The notes under the pieces were generated by a model. The model did not search any database, was not told where the DNA came from, and saw nothing but the letters and a program-made list of their open reading frames with translations. Shown one piece after another: positions 21,157 through 31,583 of a stretch of 64,000 nucleotides of DNA. The DNA is from Asparagopsis taxiformis (lineage: Eukaryota > Rhodophyta > Florideophyceae > Bonnemaisoniales > Bonnemaisoniaceae): NCBI GenBank assembly GCA_030407315.1, contig JALQPE010001895.1, positions 62,001-126,000 of the forward strand, written 5' to 3'. Position numbers and translations under genes: made by a program. The stretch's first letter is position 1; each line of letters begins with the position of its first letter.

Positions 21157-22812
21157 ATGCACGTCGCCGCGCTCCCATCACCAGCCCACCATCGACATCG
21201 CGCCCACCTCGTCGCCTCCGCATCCAGCCCTGTTCACCAACCGTGCATCACCCGCATCATGCGCGCCATGCGACCGACCTTCTCCGCCAAGAAGCGCAAA
21301 CGCTTCCCAATCTCCTGTACCGTCGCCTCCCTCATGTTCACCATTTGTCTCCTATTCCTCCTCGTCAATCCCAGCGCCGTCGACCTGTTGCGCCAGACGC
21401 GCGCGCTGCCCTTCTCCAACCGCCACAGATTGCTCTTCAACAATTCGTCCCCGCCTCTCGGCTCCGTTGCGCAAGTAACCTCCGAGTCGCTCTCTGCCGC
21501 CCATCAGGCGCCGTCCCGCCCTTGGTCCATATCGCAAGTGTTCCCGTCAGAGCGGCTGCTGTTTGCGATGGATTATTGGGAGAGGATGATCCACGTGCAT
21601 TATGGACTTCGTTTTCTGACACTACTGGCTATGGAGGCTGGCTTTACTGTTGTGGAACCGTTTGTTTATCAATCCAAGGCGCCGCTAAATTTTTCGCTGC
21701 CCGAACATTTCGAGCAGCGCGGTATGCGTCCGCAGCGAGCTTCGCTGTATTATGATACAAGCAAGTTGTTCGAGTCGTCACGCTTTGTGACGCACAATGA
21801 GTTTCGGCATAAGATTAGTTTGTCGCAACGCAGCGACAAGCAGGTGTCGGTTATTACCGCGGCTGTGTACGTCGTGTGGGCGCCGGACAAGAGCATGGAG
21901 CGCTTTTACTGGTGTGATGAGCGCGCCGAGGAGCTGGAATGGCGCAAGAGTGAATACGGCTGGGCTGTTGGGCGCAACATTCATGCGCAGCGCATCATGT
22001 GTGTGAGTTCGAGATTGACGGCGGCACCGCCAAAATTTAGAAAGGATTACTTTGATGAGTTGTTTGAGTTTGCTGTGGAAGGTACGGGACATCTGGAGCG
22101 CAAATGCAAGCAGTGCATTTCGTTGGCTATAGTGAATTATCGCAAGCATTTGTTTGCCAACTTTGAGAGTGACACGGATGAAAAGGTGATGAACAAGAAG
22201 CTACCGACGTTGCTTGCTGGAAAGGCACCGCGCGACATTGCGCATCGGGTGCAGGAGGAGGTATTGGGAAAGAGTGCGTTCCTGACGATTCAAATGCGCA
22301 CGGGCAAGGCGTTCTCAGTGATCGAGGCGTTGAATCGGGGGCGGACACAGGAGCAGAATGTGGAGGCGTTTGGGGAATGGTTGGCGGCGTGCCAAATGAG
22401 TTTGGTGAGGCGTGCCAAGGAAATGCTAACTGTGATTGGAAAAGATGCCAAGGTTTACATTGCATCTGACATGTACAATGATGGATGGAAAGGCGGGGAT
22501 CGATGTCCACCAGCGGTGCGAGAGGTGTTGGACCAAGCTAAGCGTCGATTTGAACGCGAGTTTGGTAAGGTGTATATATTTGAACCGGAACGATTTGGAG
22601 TGAAACAGGACGTTATGGGCGTCTCTGGGGCCGTAGATGCTGCGATGGGATTTGACGCGGATCGATTTCTCTACTCGAAACCGAGCAGTTTTGGTCTGTG
22701 GGTGCACGAGCAACGATGGCAGGAGGGACGACACCCGGCCATGACGGTCAATTGCGAAATGGACGCGTTTACAGAACATGAGAATGCGGTGGCGGCGCGT
22801 CGACAACGGTAA
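21157..22812 (+). CDS. Type II membrane protein, O-fucosyltransferase-like glycosyltransferase (tentative)
   Basis: 551 residues from the first ATG. ATGs at 21259 and 21268 give a shorter cytoplasmic tail (A-K-K-R-K-R) before the anchor (T-V-A-S-L-M-F-T-I-C-L-L-F-L-L-V, residues about 51-68) and may be the true start. The C-terminal half has F-L-T-I-Q-M-R-T-G-K-A near residue 377 and V-Y-I-A-S-D-M near residue 432, resembling the H/Q-x-R-x-G and V-Y-I-A-S-D motifs of GDP-fucose O-fucosyltransferases. This family call rests on motifs only. It would act in the Golgi lumen. It follows another anchored glycosyltransferase-like gene on the same strand, but the two are not clearly homologous. Confidence 0.6.
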   Translation: MHVAALPSPAHHRHRAHLVASASSPVHQPCITRIMRAMRPTFSAKKRKRFPISCTVASLMFTICLLFLLVNPSAVDLLRQTRALPFSNRHRLLFNNSSPPLGSVAQVTSESLSAAHQAPSRPWSISQVFPSERLLFAMDYWERMIHVHYGLRFLTLLAMEAGFTVVEPFVYQSKAPLNFSLPEHFEQRGMRPQRASLYYDTSKLFESSRFVTHNEFRHKISLSQRSDKQVSVITAAVYVVWAPDKSMERFYWCDERAEELEWRKSEYGWAVGRNIHAQRIMCVSSRLTAAPPKFRKDYFDELFEFAVEGTGHLERKCKQCISLAIVNYRKHLFANFESDTDEKVMNKKLPTLLAGKAPRDIAHRVQEEVLGKSAFLTIQMRTGKAFSVIEALNRGRTQEQNVEAFGEWLAACQMSLVRRAKEMLTVIGKDAKVYIASDMYNDGWKGGDRCPPAVREVLDQAKRRFEREFGKVYIFEPERFGVKQDVMGVSGAVDAAMGFDADRFLYSKPSSFGLWVHEQRWQEGRHPAMTVNCEMDAFTEHENAVAARRQR

Positions 22813-23725
22813 CTGGCGGCGTTTTCGTGCTTGCACTAGTGCATATGTTTGTATTAAATTTTTTGTAACTTGCCTTGTATCGCGCATCCAATCATCTACG
22901 GCGCGCCATCTGCGATCAACCAGGCGCCGTGCAGTGGACCGACCGACCGATCGAGCGCGTCCATATCATCGGCAGGCATGCGGGCCGGCGCCATGTAAAT
23001 CGGCCCGACCGGACCGGTCCGGTCCAGATCGGCGTAAATCCACCCCCGCCGCCGACGTGCCGCCTATCAACGCGAGATTTGCTTGTATGTCGTTTGTGTG
23101 TACTGTATGACTGACATACACGCTCACGCTTGCTAGTTCCACCCACCCACTACGTGCATTGGCGTGCAGCCAGCACACGCACACACCGCGTCGCGTCGCC
23201 ATGTCTGTCGGAGCGGCGACGTCACACCGCCCGCGCACGCATCATGGCATGCAGTTTGGAAACGCGCCGTCCGCTGTGTTCGGCTCGACGTATCATTTGC
23301 GACATTGGTGGCGCTGATTATTCGCTTCATATCTACCGTACGGTTGAGGGTAAACTTGTGCTGTTTTTGGCTCGACGAGGGTTGTTGGCACCCTTGAAAT
23401 TGTCCTTTTGGCGCGTTTGGCATATATTTTACACCGTGTACACGTGGACAAGATTTGTGCTTACAGAAAATGCAACTTTGATGCATATGAAATACAAAGT
23501 AGAGTTGGCACAAATTTGGATAATTTTGAAGAAATTGGCCATGTGGCATTCGAATAGCACGTGACTATTTCACATACCATTGGTCTAAAGTCAACTATCA
23601 TGGTCATTTACACTCTAAGCAGACCAGCATGTTACCTTGCCACTGTTACCCAACTTCCCAGTCCTCCTCAAGTAGTTAGCCGCATCACCAACACCCCGTC
23701 GCTTCAAAAACCATATGCAATCACC
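22813..23725. other. Intergenic region with an 18-bp palindrome
   Basis: No gene recognised. GACCGGACCGGTCCGGTC at 23007-23024 is a perfect palindrome in a GC-rich patch. A cacgtg core (cacgtgac) lies near 23559. Confidence 0.5.
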
Positions 23726-24328
23726 ATGCACGTCGACCATCAGCAAGTGCTCGCATCCGTCCCGCCGTATGCAACGCGCTATGGTGCTATTTTCGTTTGG
23801 CACGCCCTATCCGCCGCGCTCGCCTGGTTGTTCATTACGCCTGTTGTGCACATCCTAACCGTGCGTCAAAAACAGCACGATGCATCTCGTGCGTTTAGAC
23901 TGCATCGCTCAGCGATGCTTGCAAGCGTTATATTGACTGTGCAGACATTTGCGATTGGTCTATTGTTCGCCCATGACGCCCCGCGCGATCACTTCATTCT
24001 CACATGTGTGCTCATGGCGTTCTGCGTCCTCCAGGCCGTTACCGGCGCTCTGCGACCCCCGCCCGTCCCGGAAGACGAAAAGGACCCGTTCGGCGCCCGC
24101 CAAGTTTGGTTTGTTCTCCATAGAGTGTGTGGCATTTCGGTTATGGCCTTGGCCGTCTACGTGCTGTTTCACAGCGTGAGAGTGTTCGACGTCGGCTCGT
24201 TGTTTAGAAGACTCACAGATGCCGCGGTTGTGATGGTGGCCGTTCTGATGGCTGCTTGTTACGTTTATGTGGCGGTGCAGGCAGATCGTGATGAGGAGAG
24301 TGCGCTTGGTTTATTGGAGGATGTTTGA
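23726..24328 (+). CDS. Cytochrome b561-like membrane protein
   Basis: 200 residues from ATG 23726, with five predicted membrane spans. An in-frame ATG at 23600 would add 42 residues without obvious domain content; I prefer the shorter form. His residues sit as in the b561 core: W-H-A-L-S in span 1, R-L-H-R-S in span 2, D-H-F-I-L at span 3, V-L-H-R-V-C-G in span 4 and F-H-S at its end. Such proteins bind two b hemes and move electrons across a membrane, often from ascorbate to ferric iron or monodehydroascorbate. There is no DOMON domain. The family call rests on spans and histidine spacing; partner and membrane are unknown. Confidence 0.65.
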   Translation: MHVDHQQVLASVPPYATRYGAIFVWHALSAALAWLFITPVVHILTVRQKQHDASRAFRLHRSAMLASVILTVQTFAIGLLFAHDAPRDHFILTCVLMAFCVLQAVTGALRPPPVPEDEKDPFGARQVWFVLHRVCGISVMALAVYVLFHSVRVFDVGSLFRRLTDAAVVMVAVLMAACYVYVAVQADRDEESALGLLEDV

Positions 24329-24480
24329 ATCGGCAAGGAACCCAATTTTGTGTACAGTATTTAGGGAAACCAACTTGACAGACAGAAAGTATATGTAAGA
24401 GTAGTTCGACACACTCACTCATTTATTACACAAGATAAAAGCGCTTCAGCCAAACCTTTTCCTCTTGGTAAGCGCCGCAA

Positions 24481-25355
24481 TTAAACAGCCTGACTGGTTC
24501 CTTCAATGATACGATCAATCAAACCATACTCAAGCCCTTCAGCAGCGCTCATAAAGTTATCACGATCCATATCGATCAGCAATTGCTCATACTTCTGCCC
24601 CGTCATGCGCGCATACTCATGCGTAAGATTCTCTCGAATGCGCAAAATCTGCTGCGCCTCCACCTGAATATCCGACGCCTGACCCTGCGCTCCGCCCATG
24701 GGCTGATGAATCATGATACGTGAATGCGGCAACGCCAATCGCTTCCCCTTTTCGCCGCCGCCCAACAGGAACGACGCCATGGAAGCGGCCAGTCCGACGT
24801 TGATCGTCACCACCTCCGACTTGATATGCTTCATCGTGTCATAGATCGCCATTCCAGCAATCACCGACCCGCCGGGCGAGTTTATGTACAAATAAATCGG
24901 CTTGCTATTGTCCTCCGACTCGAGGTACAGCATGACCGCAATGATCTGGTTGGCGATCTCGTCGTCGATTTCCTGTCCCAGGAAAATGATCCGCTCGCGA
25001 TACAGACGGTTGTAGATGTCGACCCAGTCCGCTTGTGGCGCGCCCGGAACGCGGAAAAGTACCTGTGCAAACAGTCACATGCGTCGCGAGGTCAGCTGCT
25101 TGAAGTTTGGCGAGATGTTGACGATGCAATTGGCGCTTTACGTACTTTTGGTACCCCAATTGGCATCATGGTCCAACGACCAATCGACCGTCGAGCACTG
25201 CTTGCTAATTCACGTGTGCCGTTGTGAAATGCCAATGTGCGCCCAGTGCCCAGGAAGGCCGACGGTTGGCGTGGTTGGCATGTCGCTGCGGATGACCGCG
25301 ATGCCGGACTCGTGTGCAGAGGAATCCCGGGGATGAATGCTGGTGTTCTGCCCAT
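24481..25355 (-). CDS. clpP: ClpP serine protease, plastid type, two exons
   Basis: Exon 1 is 25355-25146 (70 codons) and exon 2 is 25062-24481, giving 263 residues. Exon 1 encodes a Ser/Arg/Pro-rich, acid-free leader like a plastid transit peptide and ends in V-P-K. Exon 2 starts V-L-F-R-V-P-G and matches the ClpP1 N-terminal region ([16 protein letters not shown]). The catalytic triad is visible: Ser in G-L-A-A-S-M-A-S, His in M-I-H-Q-P-M-G-G and Asp in D-R-D-N-F-M-S. ClpP rings degrade proteins fed by Clp/Hsp100 ATPases. Closest by motif to cyanobacterial/plastid ClpP1, so I infer plastid location. Confidence 0.92.
25063..25145 (-). other. 83-bp spliceosomal intron of clpP
   Basis: On - the donor is aaaa|gtacgt and the acceptor tgcacag|gtac, phase 0. 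Splicing joins V-P-K to V-L-F-R-V-P-G in one frame and removes an in-frame stop of the unspliced reading. It is the only intron in the window I can support. Confidence 0.88.
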
Positions 25356-27862
25356 GGTGTGAGGATGTGCTGGCTGGGTTGGTGGATGGTGGTGGAAGCG
25401 GTGCGTGAGAGGAGCGAGAACGGTATGTCGTTGAGCTCCGGTGCGTGAGCGAGAAATATTGCCAATATTATGTTTGGGTTGGGGATAAAGATTTATTTTT
25501 TTCTTGTTTTTATAATTTGCAGATTGGTACCTTTATCATGTTCCGGGCCGTCTCATCGCAGATTTCTTGAGATGCGGTCCAATCTCTTCCCCGACAGCCA
25601 AGCCTTGGATTATTTCGATGGCACATGAAATGGCTTTCGTAGGTCGCACGGTTGCTTATTGGTTGAGTAGTCTATTGTGTTTCTCACCCTCGAGCAATGA
25701 GGTACACTACCTGCCATTGTTATTCTAGTTTCTGAAGAGACAGCTATTGCGAACCTGTGAAATGCCATCATCTTTTGTGATGGCAAGATGAAAACAAAAC
25801 TTGTCCGACAATGTTCATCGAATGACAAAACTTTTCGAGCTTCATCATGCAGCCATTCATAACATAGCGAGTCAATACTTGGCAGTACAGGATATCGCCT
25901 GCATACAAAAGTAGTTCTTTACTCCGAGACGAATCATCACCGCTTCCAAACACAGTGCCTTACAGAAAAAAACTTTGGCTTATCGTATCACAAAGTACTT
26001 AGCATCCCAAAAAAGACATGGGCCCTAAGAATGTTGTTGCTTTCGACTGTTATATCCGAAATTCGAGATTTGCTCGTACATTTCCTATCATGACTGGAGT
26101 AGGAAAGTTGCTGCGTACCTAACTGATAAAGTCTGGTTTGGTCAATCCAGGGCTTTTGCTGATTTGCTGCAGTTTTCGGCTTATAACCATTTGCGTTTCC
26201 TGTCATACAGTATATCCTCTACAAACTATAACGCCTCCTTCCACTTTTCTATCCTGGCACTCGAGAACGGTTCGAAAATTTCGACATCATATATCGAAAT
26301 TTCCAAGGCCACTGGATGCTATTCGATTCTGACAGTGCCTTTGGCACCTTGGTAGCTTCCCTCCAGAAGCTGATATAAATACGGCTACCGCATCATGTGA
26401 TATCTAACAGCACATACCAATGCAGGGTGTACACACAAGTTACATAGAGGGAAGATCATGATTATTCGACCGAGGAGGTGGAGCGTGGGCACACCAGGTT
26501 ATGTATCATTCGTCGAACAACGTTTGAGGGCGTCTCTCAGTGTCATTTCAGTCATTGTTATCACATCTGTGTACAAGGAAAACGTTGTGTTTGAATTTCA
26601 ATCCATTTTCTATCTATACTGAAACCCTGGCTTCCAAGTTCAGTCATAGCTGTTCCATCGCTGATATGCAGCAAAGGTGGCTTGCTCAGCAGTACATTAT
26701 ACGCTGCCATGATGTCTCTTTAAAAGTGTGTTAAGCTTAGTACGGGGCATTCATAGAGAGAGAAATGAGAAAACAGAATGAAGGACGTTACATGTAGGGA
26801 GTGGAGAAAAGGATTACAACCGAATCAATTTTCTTTGAAAAGTAGATTATGAATGTCGAAAGGCAGTAGACAATGATTCTGTTCGGCTTGTTGGAGCATA
26901 TATGAAACAGTCTTGCAGGCCCAGCGCAGGTGTGTAAATTGATGACGACATCTGATATTGAGAAGGATTCAAAGCATACGAAATTCAGAGCAAAAGGGTA
27001 CAAAAAAACGAATTGTTTCTCTGTGGGGTCGCTCGGCAAGCACTGTACGTGGAGAAAAAGCTGGAGCGACGGGTTATCAGATAAAGAGCAGGTAACTTCT
27101 AGAGTGGTTCAAGGAACTGTGCAATGTACAAATTAAGGTTGCGATAGTACAATTCACAATTCACGGCTGTAGATGACGCAAACGTGAAATAAGAAAAGTT
27201 GGTAACGGATAGAAGGATGTCCACCCAAGCCCAGGATAATCCAGAAGGGGCCACAAGTAACAGGAAATGTTTGGCGATGTAAATCGAAACTAGAAAAAAT
27301 GGTGTCTACTTTCAGTATTGTAAGAAGAGATAGAGACCATAACACATGAAAATGATGGTAGAACTTATTGCTTCGATCTATTCCATTAGTTCTGAGCTAC
27401 TGTGGCTGTATAATGAGATTTTGGCCAATATATGCTGAGGCAAGCTTGCATGCCAGTATAAACACTGTCACGAACAATGCCGGCAACGACGTATGAATTA
27501 TACATGTTATGTTGGTAAGCAGCATAAATTGACAAGGTAAGGCACGGTATTTCACGATTAACTTCACATCATTCAATATTATTATGATCTTCCAACATAA
27601 TCTAAGGAGCATCACTGTTCGATAGAGTTGTACAGAGCAGTAAAGCACTCTAGGTTCTTGGACATGCGGGGAATCTGACAAAATGAATCATCACGCGAGA
27701 AGTACCGTTCGTTGAGTTGTTTGGTACAGAAGCAAGCACATACTATCTCAGTGTTATCCCGACTCAGGGGAAAAATGTATATGTATAAACTGAATGCCAA
27801 CGATTAGACATAAATATGCTTTACAATATGCATTGACTGTACTCCTGATTGCAATATCTCAA
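25356..27862. other. 2.5-kb AT-rich gene-free region
   Basis: Beyond about 25470 the DNA becomes AT-richer. I find no protein-like frame, RNA gene or clear repeat. It may be old transposon debris, like 8000-9900, but nothing is recognisable. Confidence 0.5.
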
Positions 27863-30800
27863 CTATCGCAAAGCAACTCGCTTACCGAAATTGTCGTTTT
27901 GCAGTACTTTGGCATTCTCATTTGATGCCTTATTCGGAGCAAATTTCGACATTACATAGGCAAATCTATTTCTTTGCGACCTGGATATTGAAGGGCGACA
28001 ACTCTGCATAGCTAGTTTCAGATCCTCTTCAGAGAATGGCATTTGACGTACATCAGGCGAATTGAGAGCACTAGCTTTGCGAGCAGAAAGACAAGCATCA
28101 TTTAGAATTGACCCGAGATCTGCCCCTGTGTATCCATCTGTACGATTGGCAACATCCCGCAGTACTTCTATTGTTTTCGGGTCGAGCATGTCGAAGTCGG
28201 GGCACAAGCACTGCAGAATCTCCATTCGTTCAGATGCTGAACTCGGAATATCAACTGGAATCCATTTGTCCAGCCTACCAGGTCTCAGCAACGCTGGATC
28301 AATCAACTCCGGGCGGCTGGACGTGGCAATGATGTAAACATCGTCAGAGAGTCTCTCCGCACCATCCATGCAAGAGAGAAGAGTGTTCACAACCCGGTCA
28401 GCTACACCAGTGCTCTCCCCACCGCGGCGAGGAGCTAATGAATCGAATTCATCGAAGAGCAAAACGCAAGGTGTAGATTTTGCTGCCTTTTCAAAGGCTC
28501 GTCTCACTTCAGCTTCACTTTCTCCAATGTACTTGCTCAGCAATTCTGGACCCTTAACCATCAGGCATTGCATTCCACTTTCTGCAGCAGCAATCCTGGC
28601 CAGAGCGGTTTTCCCACATCCCGGCGGTCCGTAGAGGAGTAATCCGTGAGGTAGTCTGATAGGCATGTTGCGAAATAGTGTAGGATGTCTTGACGGGAGC
28701 TGTAACGTTTCCCAGATAACCTTCTTTGCTTGTCTGAGACCTCCCAGCTGTGACCATGAACGCATTTCCCCGTCTTTAGGCTTGGAAAAGATAATTCCAG
28801 CCCTACTCGAGGGTGTGAAATCCTGAATGACTTTCTTCAACTCATAGATCATGGTCTCCCATTTACATTCCCGATCCTCGTTCGAGACGTCACTCACTAG
28901 ACGAGCTTTTCGCAATGACAGCTCAATATCTCTTAGGCTGTATCCCTCAGTAGCTTCTCCAATAGAAATAGATTCCTTTCTCAACTTGTCCAGAGATTCA
29001 GCCTTCCAGTTTCTCCCAATCGCTCTTTTCAAACCAGCCCAGTAGAGGAAACTCCTTTCATCCGTATCGGGCAATGAAAGACTTACGACACGGGCAATAA
29101 TTCCAGGACATCGCAAATTGAGCTCGATATCGTTAGCTTTAGAACAAGTCATGATGAGCATAATAGAACTTGACCGTGTTTCTTGAAGTTGGGATTCGAG
29201 ATGATAAGCCAGGGCCCGACGCCTTTGCTGGTTTTGAGACAATGAAGGGTCCTTGCTGTCTGAACCAGATCCTCCGACGTTCCCAAAGAACTGGTCAATA
29301 TCATCCATAATGATAAGACCAGGTCCACCATCCACCGCTGCGCGGAAAGCATTTTCTACCCTTTCAAGTGAACTAAGTTGTTCTTCCCCTTGATGCACAC
29401 GACATCGAATCCATATGGTGCGAACGTTTCCAAGCTTGCGAAGCACTGCTGCAAGTGCTTTACAGGTATAACTTTTTCCAGATCCCACCGCCCCTTCGAT
29501 AACAGCAGCTCTTGAAATGAACTTTTCACTTGAATACACAGAGTGCGATAGAGCCATAAGCTGATGCAATACATCTCGGCAAGAATGAGAAAGAGCATTG
29601 AGCAATGCGGAACAAATTTCTGCATCCAAAAGTGGATGATAATCTGAAATAGACTGCTTGGCAGGGTGGACACGAGAAATCGCTTGACTTTCGTTCTGTT
29701 CAATGTGCCATTTTTGAGAGGGAAAAGTTCGAAATCCTTTCACAACCTGCCTCTTTGCTACAACAGTTGCCATAATGTCATGACCAAGGTACTTCTCGTA
29801 CGCACGGAATGCTGATGAAGTGTGTATGTTCTCATCACGCTCGTGCCGTTGCACAGCTTCTTTGTCCCATTTTTCCGCAATGGAGGCAGAGTTTGACTCT
29901 ACAACTGGGTCTGATGACGAAACCCCAACTTCAAAAGATACTTTCAGGTTACCAAGCAACATTCCGTCGTAACAAACCAAGTTAACATCACAACAGTCAG
30001 GAAAAGATAGAAACCAATTTGATTGCTGAAAGTACTGAGCTTGTAGTTCACGCAATCGCAATACGGCAGGTCCCTCTTTAAAACGAGAAACTTCCTCAAC
30101 TAGCAATGGGGTCAATGCTGTCAACTGCAGATCGTTCCAGATATGTGGCGGAAGCAAAACATGCCCAGGAGGAATGGCTTTGTGAAATGTGAACAACACT
30201 GGCAACGCAATATTGATATCTTTATCTTTTGATCCAGTTTCCTTCCTACACACAACTGCATATCGATCAGGACCAGTTCTTCTCGCAGACGTCGGAAACG
30301 GCAAAATAGCATGGGTCAGGAAGAGCGTCTTGGGCAGCTTCGAAGCAAGTTGGTCATAAATCGACATGACACGAAAGAAAGCCTTCACCTTCTCAACAGG
30401 AAGCAGTCGTTCTGGGCTTCTCCGACCGACAGGTGGTGAATCGACGGAAAGTTCGGTATGAGGCATGAGAACTGCATAAGGTGCTTCAGTGGTGCTCAAT
30501 GACGAAGCGGACAGGGACATAACACGGACGGGAATATGATCACGACCGGGGAGCCAGAGCGGAAATACCATCCCCACGGCAACAACTCTCAGCTGATTGA
30601 GCACGCTTCTCTCCAGGGTATCCGCGGCAGCGGTCAGCAACTGGTATTGGACGTGAGCGCGTTCAACAGCAGAACTCGTCGAAGGGGATTCATCCGAGCA
30701 TTGGTCGAAAGAGACTGGGCGGAGACGCACGGCACGAGCGGCATGCTGCACATGTGTCGTCAGACGCTGGGCGAGCTGTACGGAAACTGACTGGCCGTCA

Positions 30801-31057
30801 TGGAGACCAAGTGCACGCGCGAAGGAAGGATGCAATCCGAGTGCGTGTTGTTTGGAAATGGTTCGTCCGGTCCATGCGACGTAAATGGAGGTAGGCGTCT
30901 CTGCTGTGCGACGCGTGGGTGTAGGGGATATGTGCAGGATTGAGAGGGCTGAGAAGGGCTTGAGATCTGATAGTGAGACGGCTATTGCGTGCGGGAGCGA
31001 GGCGAAACAATCGGGACGGAGACTGCTCTGGTCGTCGAAGGTTACTGCGAGTTGCAT
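27863..31057 (-). CDS. PEX1: PEX1, peroxisomal AAA+ ATPase
   Basis: 1064 residues from ATG 31057 (M-Q-L-A-V-T-F). The open frame reaches 31273 but without a better ATG, and PEX1 N-domains align from this Met. The N-terminal double-psi-barrel part contains A-L-G-L-H-D-G-Q-S-V-S-V, typical of PEX1. D1: Walker A G-S-G-K-S near residue 525 and I-M-D-D-I-D near 583. D2 is the stronger module: G-P-P-G-C-G-K-T near 812, L-L-F-D-E-F-D near 868 and D-P-A-L-L-R-P-G-R-L-D. PEX1 with PEX6 extracts ubiquitinated PEX5 from the peroxisome membrane for recycling. The short acidic D1 Walker B (D-D rather than D-E) fits the weak D1 of the family. Length is normal. Divergent from the amidohydrolase gene. Confidence 0.93.
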   Translation of the reverse strand: MQLAVTFDDQSSLRPDCFASLPHAIAVSLSDLKPFSALSILHISPTPTRRTAETPTSIYVAWTGRTISKQHALGLHPSFARALGLHDGQSVSVQLAQRLTTHVQHAARAVRLRPVSFDQCSDESPSTSSAVERAHVQYQLLTAAADTLERSVLNQLRVVAVGMVFPLWLPGRDHIPVRVMSLSASSLSTTEAPYAVLMPHTELSVDSPPVGRRSPERLLPVEKVKAFFRVMSIYDQLASKLPKTLFLTHAILPFPTSARRTGPDRYAVVCRKETGSKDKDINIALPVLFTFHKAIPPGHVLLPPHIWNDLQLTALTPLLVEEVSRFKEGPAVLRLRELQAQYFQQSNWFLSFPDCCDVNLVCYDGMLLGNLKVSFEVGVSSSDPVVESNSASIAEKWDKEAVQRHERDENIHTSSAFRAYEKYLGHDIMATVVAKRQVVKGFRTFPSQKWHIEQNESQAISRVHPAKQSISDYHPLLDAEICSALLNALSHSCRDVLHQLMALSHSVYSSEKFISRAAVIEGAVGSGKSYTCKALAAVLRKLGNVRTIWIRCRVHQGEEQLSSLERVENAFRAAVDGGPGLIIMDDIDQFFGNVGGSGSDSKDPSLSQNQQRRRALAYHLESQLQETRSSSIMLIMTCSKANDIELNLRCPGIIARVVSLSLPDTDERSFLYWAGLKRAIGRNWKAESLDKLRKESISIGEATEGYSLRDIELSLRKARLVSDVSNEDRECKWETMIYELKKVIQDFTPSSRAGIIFSKPKDGEMRSWSQLGGLRQAKKVIWETLQLPSRHPTLFRNMPIRLPHGLLLYGPPGCGKTALARIAAAESGMQCLMVKGPELLSKYIGESEAEVRRAFEKAAKSTPCVLLFDEFDSLAPRRGGESTGVADRVVNTLLSCMDGAERLSDDVYIIATSSRPELIDPALLRPGRLDKWIPVDIPSSASERMEILQCLCPDFDMLDPKTIEVLRDVANRTDGYTGADLGSILNDACLSARKASALNSPDVRQMPFSEEDLKLAMQSCRPSISRSQRNRFAYVMSKFAPNKASNENAKVLQNDNFGKRVALR

Positions 31058-31583
31058 TTTCTGCCCGACAGGAGCTAGTACGCATTGATCTATGCCCATA
31101 CGTACCCGTCTGATGGCGGCAATTTCCGACAGATGCTGGACTTGACACGGTTGCCACGTGTTGAGGGATCCGTGCCGATCCGATCCGATCAGGCGCATCT
31201 CAGAGTGCACCTGTTGACGCCATTTGATCCAAGCAACTTGTATCAGATTCCTAATATCTTCAACTTGATCCACACGCTGCTCCCTTTCATGCAGCTGAGA
31301 ACCATCAAGTGCTCAATGAACGTAAAACAAAACTTTTGCTGAGCGTGAGGGGTCAACTTATCCTCGTCTGATTGGATTATCGGACCCAATCATGTGATAT
31401 CAAATCACTGCGCAAGATCTGCGAGCGGCACATCGCTATCAAAATGTACCTATGTCTCTGGCGCGGCTACTTTGCATTTAATAAGTGCCTTCGTCCTTGT
31501 TCTACACTCACAATGTGTTTCTCAGCACTCATCACTGCAAACTTCTATTGCAACAATCGAACAAACAATCTTTCCATATCAGC
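31058..31583. promoter_or_regulatory. Divergent intergenic region between PEX1 and amidohydrolase
   Basis: 526 bases lie between two start codons pointing apart, so both promoters are here. No strong motif stands out. Confidence 0.5.

Noticed and set aside
20723..21478. 251-codon frame on + overlapping the start of the gene at 21157.
   Set aside because: Pro/Ser/His-rich by chance from C-rich DNA; the overlapping frame encodes an anchored enzyme with recognisable motifs.
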